Source: Eledone cirrhosa
Taxonomy: Eukaryota; Mollusca; Cephalopoda; Octopoda; Eledonidae
Length of the DNA stretch: 64,000 nt
Direction: 5' to 3'
Assembly: GCA_964016885.1 (NCBI GenBank)
Contig: OZ024742.1
Coordinates: 116,948,823 to 117,012,822 of the forward strand
Under the pieces are notes generated by a model that worked only from the letters and a program-made list of their open reading frames with translations, was not told where the DNA came from and ran no database searches. Both the position numbers and the translations under genes were made by a program. Shown piece by piece: positions 53,216 through 64,000 of the stretch. Each line of letters begins with the position of its first letter. The stretch's first letter is position 1.

Positions 53216-53918
53216 TGAAATTGGAAGAAATTTAAACTTTGTAAAATATTTTCTTTGTAGGAAAATATTTTATAAATACTGACAAACAATTGATTCATTA
53301 AGATCATAAAAGAAACATTTTTTTACTGTATTTTCATTTATTATTTTGGCTTTGGTTGTTGTTGTTGTTTTATACCCCAGGCTAACTCTAATCAAGCTGA
53401 ATTATGGCAAATATATAATCTTTTGGCTATGTGTAATCAATAGCTCCATTGTTCTGTCTCTTGGAGGAAAACCTAAGTTGTGCACTTTGTTAACACAAAA
53501 ATAGCAGCAGTATAATAACTTCATTAGCCTCATAACCTCTTTACTGGTATATGCCCCCCTACCAAAAGTAAGCTGAACTTTGACCTACTTGCCTGCATTC
53601 ACTATGGACTACTGCTGCTGCTTATCATCCCAAACATTGTGAAACCTGGTCAACATTATTCAGTCTTATATGAAGAAAATAATATTTGGGTATGGTTTGA
53701 AGCAGATTTATATGCTATTGTTAGCAGTTAAAGTAATCCTGTAATGGTTTCCACATCTCTCCAGTTGCATTAATGTATTGATGTTGATACTGGTAGAATT
53801 GACTTTAGATTAAATTGTATTTCACTGTTTGGTCAAAACAGAATGCAAAGAGCTGGAACAATTACCACAACACATTACATCCAAACTCTAACAATTGTAC
53901 CAATCCACTGTCTTTGAA
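53216..53918. other. No gene recognised
   Basis: AT-rich; (GTT)n at 53350-53368. Nothing assigned. Confidence 0.5.
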
Positions 53919-53919
53919 T

Positions 53920-54058
53920 AGTAGATTATTCAATCAAAAATAAAAGGCGAAGTTGACCTTAATGGGATTTGAAATCCTAGAGTAGAGAACGCTAAAACAA
54001 ATACTGCAAGGCATTTTGTCCCATACTGTAACAATTCTGCCATTTCACCAACTTTTTA
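53920..54058 (-). mobile_element. tRNA-derived SINE
   Basis: Reverse complement of AAGGCGAAGTTGACCTTAATGGGATTTGAAATC...ACTGCAAGGCATTTTGTCCCATACTGTAACAATTCTGCC; SINE of the GTGGATTGGCAG type. Confidence 0.68.
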
Positions 54059-54239
54059 CATACCTCAAATGATAATTTCTTTATTCGAGGTTGATATATT
54101 AGATTCAATGAATATTATATGAAATATATTCTCACAATTTATTATGGGTTATAAAGACATGGTTGTATTCAGATATTCATTCAATGATATCATCACATCA
54201 CTTTGTCAGACACTGGATATAGACTTTGCTAGGGAAGCT

Positions 54240-55130
54240 TAACAAGGGGATTCCTCTATAACTAGGGGAATCTCTCTTGTCTCCCTTTTAGAAAATTGGA
54301 ATTATCACTTTTGATTGCTATTACTTTAGAGTGTTTCCAGAAATACAGGCCACTAGAGCACACACAAGTCAGCCAAAGTTTACCTTCTCTATTTAGAGCA
54401 TTTAATATATTGGGCAGGATTCCATCCTTATTAGAGGAATTTGCCACATTTGAGTACTTTAATTGCTCTGGTGACCTCAGCCTCGAAAAGGTTAGTGATC
54501 ACTTCCCGATGCAACTCATGCACATCAGAAAATGCTGATGTGAGTGGCTTTAGGGGATCAACAAAGTAGTCTCTCCACCTCATGTGGATGCACCTATCTT
54601 CAAAGAGAATATCCTGTAACTTCTGCTGTAAGTTGAGCTGGATCTGCAGTTTGGTAGGTTTTCTTTTCTTTAGGTGGTCTTAGATGATGATCAGTTGATA
54701 CATCAGCTTCTCTCTTAACACAAACATCCAGCACAGAATCAAATTCAATTACTAATCTCTGTTCCCAATTTGCTTTAAACCATGTGCTGGAACGTGTTCA
54801 TAATTGAGAATCTGTTACTAAAATAGAGGTCTAATAAGGCTTCTCCATTTGCATTTAATTGGGGGTCACTGTTCTCTCCAATCACTCCATTCGATTTCTA
54901 GTGATCACTGCTAACATGTGCATTGAAGTCTCCAATTAGGATATATGACTTCGACATAACTTCATCTAAATCTGCAGTGACTTTGTCATGGAAGATCTGA
55001 ATTCACTCTCTCTGTTTGGTGCATAAAGCCACATTATCCACAGAGGCCCTTCATTAAGCCTAAACTTTAAGAGGCAAATCCTCCCTCCCAATAGGACCCA
55101 TTTCATAACACATTATGACAGCTGGAGACT
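54240..55130 (-). pseudogene. Decayed LINE: end of endonuclease and start of RT
   Basis: Minus strand: NEGPLWIMWLYAPNRESEFRSSMTKSL and VMSKSYILIGDFNAHVSSDH-like remnants near 54990-54890, WFKANWEQRLVIEFDSVLDVCVKREADVSTDHHL (SDHHL, APE His), LNSRSSSTYSRSY-like linker, MRWRDYFVDPLKPLTSAF-like segment, IPTNMAN..., IKVLKYSNVANSSNKDGILPNILNALNREGKLWLTCVC and VIIPIF.KGDKRD.PSYRGIPLLSLPSKVY. Same lineage as 1340-1990. Riddled with frameshifts. The 5' side meets the plus-strand LINE at 55110. Confidence 0.72.
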
Positions 55131-56062
55131 TATTAGAATTTTATGATTATTATTTTAGGTTTGGTTTAATATATATATTAACGTGCCTTAAAATTAACCT
55201 GGCTAAGACTAAAGTTCTAGTTTGTAAGAAAGAAAATAAGGCGGCGGTCCCTTCCGGGAAATGGCCATGCTCAGTGTGTAGGAAAGGCGTAGGTAGAAAC
55301 TCCATTTTATGTCCCAAATGCAAAGTATGGGTGCATAAAAGATGTAGTGGGATCACAGGTAAGCTAACTAAGAACTTAGATTTTACATGTGGGCGGTGCT
55401 CTGGTGCAATAAGTAGCAGCGAGTGCCCACAAAATACTAACTCTTTCAATTGCGCAGAGGGCTCTATAGAAATAGTGGACAGCTTCCGTTACCTGGGTGA
55501 CAAAATCAGCAGTGGGGGAGGGTGCTCCGAAAGTACAGCTAGAAAGTAGCTAGAGTCAGAACTGGATGGAAAAAGTTCAGAGAGCTTATACCACTATTAG
55601 CCGCTAAAGGGTTCTCCCTAAAAATGAAAGGCAGGTTGTATGATGCCTGCATACGAACAGCAATGTTGCATGGCAGTGAGACCTGGACATTGTGCGCAGA
55701 GGATATACGCAGACTAGAGAGGAACGAAGCTTGCATGCTCCGCTGGATGTGTAATAGTAATATACGTGAACGGCAAAGCATAAACGAACTAAGGAAAAAT
55801 TTAGAAATAAGAGGGATCAGATGTTGTTTACTCGAGAGAAGGCTACGTTGTTACGGACACGTGATGCGCCTGAAAGTCGATAGCTGTATAACAAAGTGCA
55901 GGGCAATAAAGATAGACGGTAGCCACGGAATAGGCAGACCTAGAAAATCCTGGGACGAGCTGATAAACTCCGACCTCACACAATTACACCTCTCCAAGAC
56001 AATGTCACTGGACCAAGACCTTTGGCGGTACTCAGTAATAGAGAAGACCCGCCTTATCTAAA
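55110..56062 (+). pseudogene. LINE subfamily B, C-terminal half, frameshifted
   Basis: 55160-55549: LKINLAKTKVLVCKKENK, then the PHD-like finger WPCSVCRKGVGRNSILCPKCKVWVHKRCSGITGKLT..FTCGRCSG and FRYLGDKISSGGGCSEST. A frameshift near 55545 precedes 55560-56062: GWKKFRELIPLLAAKGFSLKMKGRLYDACIRTAMLHGSETW...RWMCNSNIRERQSI...RCYGHVMRLKVDSCITKCRAI...GRPRKSWDELINSDL...DLWRYSVIEKTRLI. About 65 percent similar to the intact LINE by eye, so a distinct subfamily. No RT in this copy. Confidence 0.88.
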
Positions 56063-56460
56063 TACATAGTAAAACCTACTACAGCCAGTAGGCATCTCTA
56101 ACAAAATACACCCCCGTCCCACCACCCACACCCCCATCCACACCACCCCGTTCTATGTAAAGTTATGTTGGTGCCACAACATCCAGGCCGAAACAAATGA
56201 GATCGTGTAGGTTTCACGACAAAAAAACACACAGTCCACGCTGTAATCTGGCCGTGTAGGCAACACGGTAAAAACCTCCCAGTCCCACACTGTAAATGTG
56301 GTTGGTGTTAGGAAGGGCATCCAACTGTAGAAAACCTGCCAGACAGTCCTATGAGAGCAAGACAATCACTCTTGCCTCAAGTGAGAATACCCCCGTCCAA
56401 ACCCATGCAAGCGTGGAACACGGACGTTAAACGTTGATGATGATGATGATGATGATTAAC
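56063..56460 (+). repeat. LINE subfamily B 3' UTR and (ATG)n tail
   Basis: About 380 nt: AATACACCCCCGTCCCACC, GTTATGTTGGTGCCACAACA, CGTGTAGGCAACACGGTAAA, GGTGTTAGGAAGGGCATCCA, ending GGACGTTAAACGTTGATGATG. It is the reference copy for the 3' UTR fragments at 24585, 46972, 49320, 52612, 58136, 62160 and 63745. Confidence 0.88.
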
Positions 56461-56642
56461 AAGCTGTTGGGTGAATTTCTATGTAAGCATAGCTTGCTAC
56501 AGTAGATAAAGCAGCCACATCTCACTTTAGGAGCTTTAAAAATAGAAAGGATGCACTAGATCAGGCATGTCAAACATGCAGCCCGTGGGCAGCATGCAGT
56601 CCTTTACAGGCGCCCTGTGGCCCGCAGAAAGTTTTTTACAGG

Positions 56643-58135
56643 GTGAGCATGTTTTCTGATACTGATAAGAAGGTAGCTTGGAAGTGTCACTACGAGAGGC
56701 TACTAAATGAGGAGAACAAGTGGGAAAAAGATAGTCTGCCCCAAATCGATCCAATAGAGGGACCAGCAGTGCAAGTTGAAGGTAGTATAATAAATAAGGC
56801 AATCAAAGATATGAAGACAGGCAAAGCAGCTGGGCCTTCAAAGATAGTTGCTGAAATGCTGAAAACATCTGGATCGGTGGGACACACTATGGTCTCCCGG
56901 ATAGTAAACCAAGTCATACAGAATGGGGTCATACCAAATGACTGGCATAGCAGCATCATCATTAACTGCTACAAGGGTAAAGGAGATGCAAATATAGAGG
57001 CATTAAATTAATTGACGAGGTCATGAAGGTCACAGAAAAAGTTATAGCGCAACTGATCAGAGAGCGACTTGATTAGATGAAATGCAGTTCGGGTTTGTGT
57101 CAGGTAAAAGTACCACAGACGCTCTTTTCATTGTACGACAACTACAGGAGAAGTACCTAGCTAAAAGTAAACCCCTATACTTAGCTTTTGTTGCCTTGGA
57201 GAAAGTCTTTGACAGAGTCCCCCGCTCAATTATCTGGTGGGCTCTTATAAAACTAGGTGTTGATGAATGGCTCGTGAGAGCTATACAAGCCATGTATAAA
57301 GAAACAGTCAGCAAGGTTAGAATTAACAACGAATATAGTTAAGAATTTAGCATAAAAGTTGGTGTTCATCAGGGCTCTGTCCTTAGCCCCCTCCTATTTA
57401 TTATTGCCCTTCAGGCTATAACAGAGGAGTTCAAGACCGGCTGCCCATTGGAACTTCTATACGCAGATGATCTAACGCTCATAGCTGAATCAATGGCTGA
57501 ACTAGAGAAGAAATTCCAAACTTGGAAGCATGGCCTAGAATCAAAAGGCCTTAAAATTAACTTGTCTAAGACTAAAGTTCTAGTATGTAGGAAGGAAAAT
57601 AGGGCACTGGTCCTCTCTGGGAAATGGCCATGCTCAGTGTGTAGGAAAGGAGTAGGCAGAAACTCCATTTTATGTCCCAAATGCAAAGTATGGGTGCATA
57701 AAAGATGTAGTAGGATCACAGGTAAACTAACTAAGAACATAGATTTTAGATGTGACCGGTGCTCAGGTGCAATAAGAATAGCAAGTGCCCACAGAATACT
57801 AGCTCCTTACATTGCCCAGATGGTTCTATAGAAATAGTGGACACCTTCCGTTACCTGGGTGACAAAATCAGCAGTGGTGGAGGGTGCTCTGAAAGTACAG
57901 TAGCTAAAGTCAGAACGGGATGGAAAAAGTTCAGAGAGCTTATACCACTATTGGGCGCTAAAGGTTTCTCCCTAAAAATGAAAGGCAGACTGTATGATGC
58001 CTGCACACAAAGAGCAATGTTACATGGCAGTGAGACCTGGGCATTGTGTACAGAGGATCTGCACAGACTGGAGAGGAACGAAGCTTGCATGCTCCATTGG
58101 ATGTGTACTAGTAATATACGTGAACGGCAAAGCAT
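56643..58135 (+). pseudogene. LINE subfamily B, RT to C-terminus, nested in hAT element
   Basis: 56643-57011: DKKVAWKCHYERLLNEENKWEKDSLPQIDP...AIKDMKTGKAAGPSKIVAEML...NGVIPNDWHSSIIINCYKGKGD. Frame break, then 57082-57342: MQFGFVSGKSTTDALFIVRQLQEKYLAKSKPLYLAFVALEKVFDRVPRSIIWW. In motif A the catalytic Asp is replaced by Ala (FVALEKVFDR). After an in-frame stop: VGVHQGSVLSPLLFIIALQAI and LLYADDLTLIAES (57448-57831), the PHD-like finger WPCSVC...HKRCSRI..KLT, frameshift, then FRYLGDKISSGGG...LYDACTQRAMLHGSETW...IRERQSI to ~58130. Deleted thereafter: the sequence jumps to the 3' UTR. Confidence 0.9.
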
Positions 58136-58459
58136 ACCCCACTACCCCCATCTACACCACCCCTTTCTCTGTAAAGTTATGTTGGTGCCACAACATCCAG
58201 TCCTAAATAAATGAGGTCGTGTAGGTGTCACGACAAAAAAACACACAGTCCACGCTGTAATGTGGCCGTGTAGGTAACACAGTAAAAACCTCCCAGTCCA
58301 CACTGTAAACGTGGTTGTTGTTAGGAAGGGCATCCAGCCGTAGAAAACCCACCACACAGTCCTAGACGAGCAAGACAACCAATCTTGCCTCAAGTGGGGC
58401 AATTCCCATCTAAACCCATGTTAGCGTGAAAGATAGACATTAAATGATGATGATGATGA
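58136..58459 (+). repeat. LINE subfamily B 3' UTR of nested copy
   Basis: CACTACCCCCATCTACACCA to TTAAATGATGATGATGATGA. It joins the ORF at IRERQSI, skipping ~110 codons relative to 55110-56062, so an internal deletion took place. Confidence 0.85.
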
Positions 58460-58585
58460 ATATAAAATTAAAAAGAATAGTTGTAATGTGCACAATTAGT
58501 TGTCATGTGTGGCCCTTAAACAAATCATATGAGACCACCCATGTGGCCCTCGGGGAACCCTCAGTTTGACATGCCTGCACTAGAT

Positions 58586-58865
58586 AATATAACCATAGAA
58601 ACCCCTAAAATAGGATTGTCACAGATTGAATGCTTTTAATCATATATCTTCTCAATCAAAGTTTCATCATTTGGCCCTCAAGCAGTAGTGGCACCATCAT
58701 AATACATGGCATATCTTTTGCATTTTAAATTTGGTTGAGTCGATTTTTCTCCTGGTCTAACAGCTGATTTCTTACACAGAAAATGACTGATAATCAGAGG
58801 GATAGAGAGAGGCAGGGGAGGGAAATTGACTCTTGTACTATACAAGTACTTTATTTGTTGACTCT
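58586..58865. other. No gene recognised
   Basis: Nothing assigned. Confidence 0.45.
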
Positions 58866-58985
58866 TAAAGGATAGCAGGCAAAATTTATACTAGTGAGAT
58901 TTAAACTCAGAATACAAAGCATCAGAACAAATACCACAAAGCACTCAATCCAACATGCTAATGATTCTATCTTTGGGAGTGGAGA
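58866..58985 (-). mobile_element. tRNA-derived SINE
   Basis: Reverse complement of GGCAAAATTTATACTAGTGAGATTTAAACTCAGAATACAAAGCATC...CCACAAAGCACTCAATCCAACATGCTAATGATTCTATC; SINE head and B-box region. Confidence 0.62.
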
Positions 58986-60715
58986 TGGACTAAACAACAA
59001 TATATATGTCCATAATTTTGTATTACAGTATTTTGCAACCTACAATATTTACAAAGTATAGATTTTTCATTAGTCTAGAATAAAAAAAGCAAGAAACCTA
59101 AAGCAACAAAAATTCACAAAAATGTATTTTGAGGTATGTATGTAATTCTAGCTGTGAAAGCTAAACTTTGCTGTTTATCGTAGGAAGAGATTAACAAGAC
59201 TATTTTTCCATAATTCTTTGTAATTGGAGATTTGGAGAGAAACTAATTTCTGAAAATAAATACATAAATACATTTTAAGAGTCTGTATCTTAATCCTAAG
59301 TATATATATCATTATTTAAGTCTTGATAACATAGAGATTGCCACAGGAATGATGTAAAGAAACAAATAGAATATCAGAAAATAGGCAGAGCTTCAGAGGC
59401 TAAATATATTGCAAAATGCCAAATGTGTACATACTTAATGATCCTACAAAATATCTAGGAATTAAGCATCATGAAAAGAAGATTCAAGGAGAATATCTGT
59501 TTGACAAATAGGTTGACTAAATGTCAGGAATTGATGATTTTAAATGTCTTTTAGAATGTATGTAGATGATTCAGAAATTCAGTTGAGAATCATTATCTCA
59601 GGTTCAGTACCACAGCATAGCTTCTTGAGCAAGTACTTTTATTTTTACTATAATTTTGTATCAACCAAAGATTTGTGAAGGAAATTGAGTAGCTGGAAAG
59701 CTATCATGTGGATTTTATATAGAATTCATAGATCCAGCCTTATCAAATATTGTGACACTGATATTGCTTTAGGATTATGTTAAAGGTACATGTATCTGTT
59801 GAATACTCTGTCATTTACATGTTAATTCAATGAGTCAGACACTCAGTTGATAGAAAACACGATTGCATATTGTTGAAACTAATAGAAGATTCATAATCAC
59901 AGAATACTCATGGTCTCAGTAAAACTGTGATAAAAATATTGTTAACCAGTTCTAAAAAATCTATATATGTGATGATTCTCAACTATTATGAATGAAACAA
60001 TCACAGTGATACCCATCACACTGAGAGGGTCAAAAGTGTAGTCAGTTAGAAGCAGTAGTTGCTAAACAGAAACCACAGAGAAGCAAGATACAGTAGGAAA
60101 TAAACAAAAAGACAACAGCTTAAATGGAGATGGATTTTCTGTAATCTTATGATAAATAGAAATATAATCTTTCATCTGCTATAAATACAGCTACAGTTTT
60201 CCTCCACGTAGCATGATCCTATGTCAGACTGGCAATATCCTCAGATCCCACCAACAACTTAACAACTTGTGAATTTTCTCTTGATATTTTTCTGCTGTCA
60301 TGTCTTACTCACACCATGTTACATGATCTACATATTGCATTTGCACTTGGGATTAATTTCTGGGTCTCTCAATGTATGACTCAGAAATCCGAGCTTGCAG
60401 GAGACAACCAAATGGCACATGGTCACAACATCTGATGTCCAGGATAACTCTCATTGATATTCTTCTCCATCTTCTTGATATAAACAGAGACAAGTTTTCT
60501 GTAAATTTCTGGCTTCATGATTTCTAGATTTACACTGCAGTATTGATACTAAATAAACTAATATGACGATGGTATTATTAGAATATGATTATCAAAAATT
60601 AATGTAACAAAAAATAATTTTTGATTTAAATTAAAAATAATTTAAATCATTTTAATTCAGACTGCAAAATATTCCATATTAGAAAAAAACAAATTGATTA
60701 GGGAGCTTCTACTCA
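58986..60715. other. No gene recognised (1.7 kb)
   Basis: AT-rich, apparently unique sequence. No open frame above 60 codons with recognisable content. Confidence 0.5.
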
Positions 60716-60719
60716 GTGA

Positions 60720-60795
60720 CCCAACATACTAGAAATAGCAGCCAAATCCCCATTAAAAAGACATGTTGGACAATGCAGTCACTGATTTACAAGCT
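60720..60795. repeat. Recurrent interspersed repeat fragment
   Basis: ACTAGAAATAGCAGCCAAAT...AAAGACATGTTGGACAATG, shared in part with 2895-2975 (AGACATATTGGAAAATAATG) and 37690-37740, and more distantly 61840-61915. Family unknown. Confidence 0.5.
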
Positions 60796-60854
60796 GATGA
60801 AATGGTCATTGCTGAGATGCCTTTGATCATAGGTTTGATCATTGCTTACCACAA

Positions 60855-60995
60855 CAGTATATAGGAATCAATTTGGCAGATGAGTTAGAGCATTAGACAG
60901 AATGCCTATTCCGACTTTTCATATTTTGATTTCAGATCCTGCTGAGGTCAGCTTCTCTTTTCATCCTTCTATGGTCAATAAAGTACAACTCTTAG
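60855..60995 (+). mobile_element. tRNA-derived SINE (old copy)
   Basis: GGCAGATGAGTTAGAGCATTAGACAGAATGCC, TTTTGATTTCAGATCCTGCTGAGGTCAGC, TTTTCATCCTTCTATGGTCAATAAAGTAC: complete SINE order. Confidence 0.72.
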
Positions 60996-61320
60996 GCAGT
61001 GAACCTATGAAATAGATCAAATTTTGGATTTGAGGCTTTGTGACATTTGCATTCTGTCATGACTCACTTGGATGGTAGACTTTATCCTCCATTCAGCTTA
61101 TCACCAGACATTTGAGTATCTTCAGTGAAGTCTACTTTGTTGCAAGGATTCAGGCCATCCCCCCAGTTTGAAGATACCCTCCTCCCTTCCTTAAGTCTCA
61201 GAGGCCCAGAAACATGTTATGGGCACTGCCCTTCTGCTAGGCTAAGTGATAGAAACAAAATTTTAAAATGAAATAATTGTGATATTTAAAGAAATGTTAT
61301 TTGTGTATGTATATCTACAT
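60996..61320. other. No gene recognised
   Basis: Nothing assigned; slightly GC-richer than its neighbours around 61060-61240. Confidence 0.4.
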
Positions 61321-61328
61321 TAATTTAA

Positions 61329-61736
61329 ACCTTTTGTAACCAGATATCTAATGAAGAAACCCTGCTTATGGTATTTAGTTAATTTAAAAAATAATTAAAA
61401 CTTATTATTAAGCTTGTGTAGGATTGTGGATTGGTAGAATTGGTAGAGTGTCAGATAACATGCCTTTTCATTATTTGTTCAGACTCTTTACATTTTGAGT
61501 TCAAAAGCTGCAGACATCTAATTTGTCTTTGATCCTTCTAGGGTCATTAAATCAAAGTACTGGTAAAGTACTGGGTCCCCTTCCCCCAAATTTTTGCCTT
61601 ATGCCGATGCAAGAAAGAATTAATATCTGGTGTTTGCAACATAAATTAACAAAAGGTTTAAATTTAAATAGATTTTAAAACAATGTTTTGTATCATAAAA
61701 ACAAGCTTGGTCTCATGCAGGTTAGTATTAAAAGGG
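61329..61736. mobile_element. piggyBac-like MITE interrupted by a SINE (tentative)
   Basis: TTAA then ACCTTTTGTAACCAGATATC at the left, AGTATTAAAAGGG then TTAA (61737-61740) at the right. The left terminus is imperfect (ACC for CCC). The SINE at 61425-61615 lies inside. Confidence 0.45.
61425..61615 (+). mobile_element. tRNA-derived SINE
   Basis: ATTGTGGATTGGTAGAATTGGTAGAGTGTCAG...CATTTTGAGTTCAAAAGCTGCAGAC...CTTTGATCCTTCTAGGGTCATTAAATCAAAGTACTGG...CCCCTTCCCCCAAATT. A full-length SINE copy. Confidence 0.75.
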
Positions 61737-61740
61737 TTAA

Positions 61741-62159
61741 TTCCTTGGAATGAGTCTCTCAATACATTCTGTCAAATGAAATAGATATACCATGAAGTAA
61801 AATATATGAGTGATAATGAGAACTTCTATGTGATTGCTAGACCTGCTAAATCTAGCTGTAAAATCACTTCCAAACCATATCTTCCTGACTTACAAAAGGA
61901 CATACTAGATAATGTACTCTGGGGTACACTAAGTTTGTAAAGAATGTTGGCAGGCTTGATTTAGGGGCGAAACAGCATAAGAAAAGATTTAAATATAGCA
62001 ATGGCATTTTATTATATCCATGTGTATTTAGTTTAGAATAAGGCTACCATATCCCTGCACATCAAGTGAGGAAATTAAAAGAGTTGGCACCAGGAAGTGC
62101 ATCTGGTCACAAACCTTGCCTCAAAACGAAGCCCATGATGAGTATAATTACATATGAAC
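61741..62159. other. No gene recognised
   Basis: AT-rich; a distant relative of the repeat at 60720 near 61840-61915. Confidence 0.4.
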
Positions 62160-62390
62160 ATGGTGTATAGGTTGGATTACAGTGTCTTGCTCATACATTC
62201 TATTTTGTCATGGTTTCTACAGCTGGATGCCCTTCCTAATGCCAACCACTTCCTGGTATGTATCTGGTTAATTTACTTATGGTACCACGCACGACCAATT
62301 GACGGTGTAGACTGGATACTTTTTTTCATCTCACCAACACTACCACTTTAGAGTGTGGGATGAGGGAATTTTATTGTAGCACATGCACAA
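62160..62390 (-). mobile_element. LINE 3' UTR tail (subfamily B), old
   Basis: TGGTTTCTACAGCTGGATGCCCTTCCTAATGCC then CACGCACGACCAATTGACGGTGTAGACTGG and a third CACCACTTTAGAGTGTGGG unit. The (ATC)n end is lost. Confidence 0.65.
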
Positions 62391-63435
62391 AAAAAGAAGA
62401 AAGGAAAAAGGATGGTGGTATTTAGTTTTTACTTTTTACCAATCTTCAGATATCTATTTTACTTAATTTTTTGACTAAGGAAAACAACTGTTCAGGTTTT
62501 TCTATGAAAAATATAGTCTTCATTTTTAGATTGGAAATGGATTGGATGCTAATGCTGAAGGACAAAACTAGAAACTCTTTATTTGAAACATAATTCTATT
62601 TCTGATACATAAAAAATGATGAGGAATAATTTGGATGTATCTTATTACATTGATTATATATTTTCTTGATATTATGATTGTTCAAAAGAATTACATTGTA
62701 GTTAATTGGAAAATCAATTTCATTTCTACAACAAAGATTTTATAAATCTAGATGATCTGATTGGCAGCACTCTGATTTCTAAAAATTGTTCAGAAATCAG
62801 TAAATGCTAAGGGCAAAAAAGAAGAAACAAACATTTCATTTTAGACTGGTTTAAAAATATATAAAATAAGGAATATATTGCCATGAAATTATTATTGCAT
62901 AGCTTATATTTCTTGATAATTCTAAAACATTTTTGTTGTGACCAAAGAAAGACAACATTTCTGCTATTATGGTAAAATGCTCTGAAAAGATGTAATGCAT
63001 AAAATTAACAAAGCAAATAAGCAATAACAATGAAAATAAATCTGAAAGAAAAGAAAGGAGACATACACACTCCATCAATCACAAACTACAACAGGGAATT
63101 AGTGTTTCTCTATACAAATGTTTGAGGTTACCTAAAACATCCGTAGCAGTACTGCAGGTGATAGCAAAGCTGAGGTGATTGAACAGCCAAGCACACTTAA
63201 CAATATTACTTCATAATGAGGTAGTATCAAAAGGAGCAACAAATCATATATAAAAGGCTTCATAAAACATTACATCCAATCCATGCCAGCATCAAAACAC
63301 TGATTTAAACACTAGTGATGTGCATGATATTTATATTGAAATATATTCTTAGACATTTGTACATGAAAATTTATTTATTTAAACCTATTCCCCTTCTTCT
63401 TCAACTTCTTTTTCTTCATCTTCTTTTTCTTCTTC
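62391..63435. other. No gene recognised
   Basis: AT-rich unique-looking sequence; (CTT)-rich patch at 63390-63437 leads into the next LINE tail. Confidence 0.5.
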
Positions 63436-63437
63436 TT

Positions 63438-63720
63438 ACTGAGAGGGTCATGGGGGAAGAGTCCTCAATCACTCCTTTCAGCATGTCCTGTCAGAAGCAA
63501 CCATCTCCAACTGATCCGAGTGGATCCCCAAGGAGACCAGCCAAGCTCATAGATGTTATCCAACCATCTTGCTTGGGGTCTACTGTCGGTTGGTTTTACC
63601 TGTGAAATCTATCTAGTGATAATTTTATAAGACCCATAATATCGGGGCTGTGATCTATTCCTTTTTCTTCAAAATGTTCAGTCTTTCTGACAGTGCACTT
63701 ATCTATTTTGAAGTATCTTA
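63438..63720 (-). pseudogene. LINE ORF C-terminal tail (same family as 4848-5500)
   Basis: The reverse complement reads RWLDNIYELGWSPWGSTRISWRWLLLTGHAERS... near 63570-63440, the RW.DNI.ELGWSR...W..L tail, and a degraded SQPRYYGSYKI segment before it. The CTGAGAGGGTC...CAAGCTCAT.GATGTTATCCAACCATCTTGCTT order equals 4860-4975. 5'-truncated. Confidence 0.65.
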
Positions 63721-63727
63721 AAATTAT

Positions 63728-63770
63728 ATATATATATATATATCATCATCATCATCATCATCATCATCGT
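63728..63770. repeat. (TA)n and (ATC)n
   Basis: TA repeat, then the (ATC)8 complement of a LINE tail. Confidence 0.9.
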
Positions 63771-64000
63771 TTAACGTCCGTGTTCCACGCTTGCATGGGT
63801 TTGGACGGGGGTTTTCCCACTTGAGGCAAGAGTGATTGTCTTGCTCGCATAGGACTGTCTGGCGCGTTTTCTACAGCTGGATGCCCTTCCTAACACCAAC
63901 CACATTTACAGTGTGGGGCTGGCAGGTTTTTACCGTGTTGCCTACACGGCCACATTACAGCGTGAACTGTGTGTTTTTTTGTCGTGACACCTACACGATC
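63745..64000 (-). mobile_element. LINE 3' UTR tail (subfamily B), runs off the window
   Basis: CGTTTAACGTCCGTGTTCCA, CTACAGCTGGATGCCCTTCC, TACCGTGTTGCCTACACGGC, ending in CGTGACACCTACACGATC at the window edge. Close match to the 3' UTR at 56063-56460, so a young copy; LINE coding sequence may follow beyond the window. Confidence 0.88.

Larger units (their letters stand above)
56562..58577. mobile_element. hAT-type non-autonomous element, split by a LINE
   Basis: Left end CAGGCATGTCAAACATGCAG, right end ...TCAGTTTGACATGCCTG, i.e. inverted CAGGCATGTCAAAC termini. Both sides carry the identical 8-bp duplication CACTAGAT (56554-56561 and 58578-58585). An 8-bp duplication with CAG.G-type ends and GTCAAAC...GGCCC sequence is characteristic of hAT elements. 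Only ~85 bp at left and ~115 bp at right are hAT; the middle is a LINE. No transposase. Confidence 0.85.

Overview
This is a repeat-dominated stretch of an animal nuclear genome, most likely a cephalopod mollusc close to Octopus. That assignment is inference from recognised repeat types: tRNA-derived SINEs of the cephalopod kind, non-LTR elements that end in (ATG)n right after a GGACGTTAAA-type box, Penelope-like elements (PLEs), and very long (TA)n tracts. I see no host protein-coding exon, no rRNA or functional tRNA gene, and nothing prokaryotic. Every recognisable coding sequence belongs to a retroelement.

Layout. 1-5500: microsatellite, decayed LINE RT (1340-1990), a piggyBac-type MITE (3653-3903), a SINE and a LINE tail. 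5640-6110: C-terminal relic of another retroelement. 6536-8905: 5'-truncated, frameshifted minus-strand copy of the LINE found intact at 32.5-35.8 kb. 9242-9405: foldback with a hammerhead-like ribozyme. 10603-15409: a nearly complete but frameshifted PLE (N-terminal region with an Asn-rich insert, RT, GIY-YIG) between ~830-bp inverted arms. 15960-16560: LINE endonuclease relic. 17030-21060: a second, different PLE lineage (RT relic, then a GIY-YIG ORF, then a hairpin terminal repeat). 21420-22552 and 23136-23391: large palindromes with PLE-like ends. 23431-25560: three retrozyme-like units (420, 420 and 466 bp tandem periods) carrying hammerhead ribozymes. 26-32 kb: AT-rich, simple repeats, small foldbacks. 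32515-35801: the LINE with an intact 1022-codon ORF. 36-39 kb: MITE, hairpin repeats, a foldback with another hammerhead, a CR1/L2-like LINE tail, a SINE. 40-48.5 kb: SINEs and two decayed LINE RTs. 48.8-52.8 kb: long foldbacks, a LINE 3' tail, a MITE, more hammerhead relics. 54.2-58.6 kb: decayed LINEs, including one nested in a hAT-type element with a perfect 8-bp target duplication. 58.6-64 kb: mostly SINEs, MITEs and LINE 3' ends.

How the parts fit. The intact LINE encodes an AP endonuclease, an RT with YADD and a PHD-like zinc finger; a sister subfamily with a ~400-nt 3' UTR left many 5'-truncated tails (24.6, 47, 49.3, 52.6, 56, 58.2, 62.2 and 63.7 kb). The PLEs supply an RT and GIY-YIG activity that is the plausible source for the small hammerhead-bearing repeats.

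The most interesting signal is a dispersed set of self-cleaving-ribozyme motifs that can be folded by eye: intact or near-intact cores at 25254-25300(-), 23694-23738(-), 24251-24293(+) and 38031-38097(-), plus single-core-mutant copies at 9269-9319(-) and 51942-52009(-). They sit in tandem or inverted-repeat units, many beside (TA)n tracts. Hammerheads in PLEs and metazoan retrozymes are established; these particular copies, and their presence in simple palindromic foldbacks, deserve checking.
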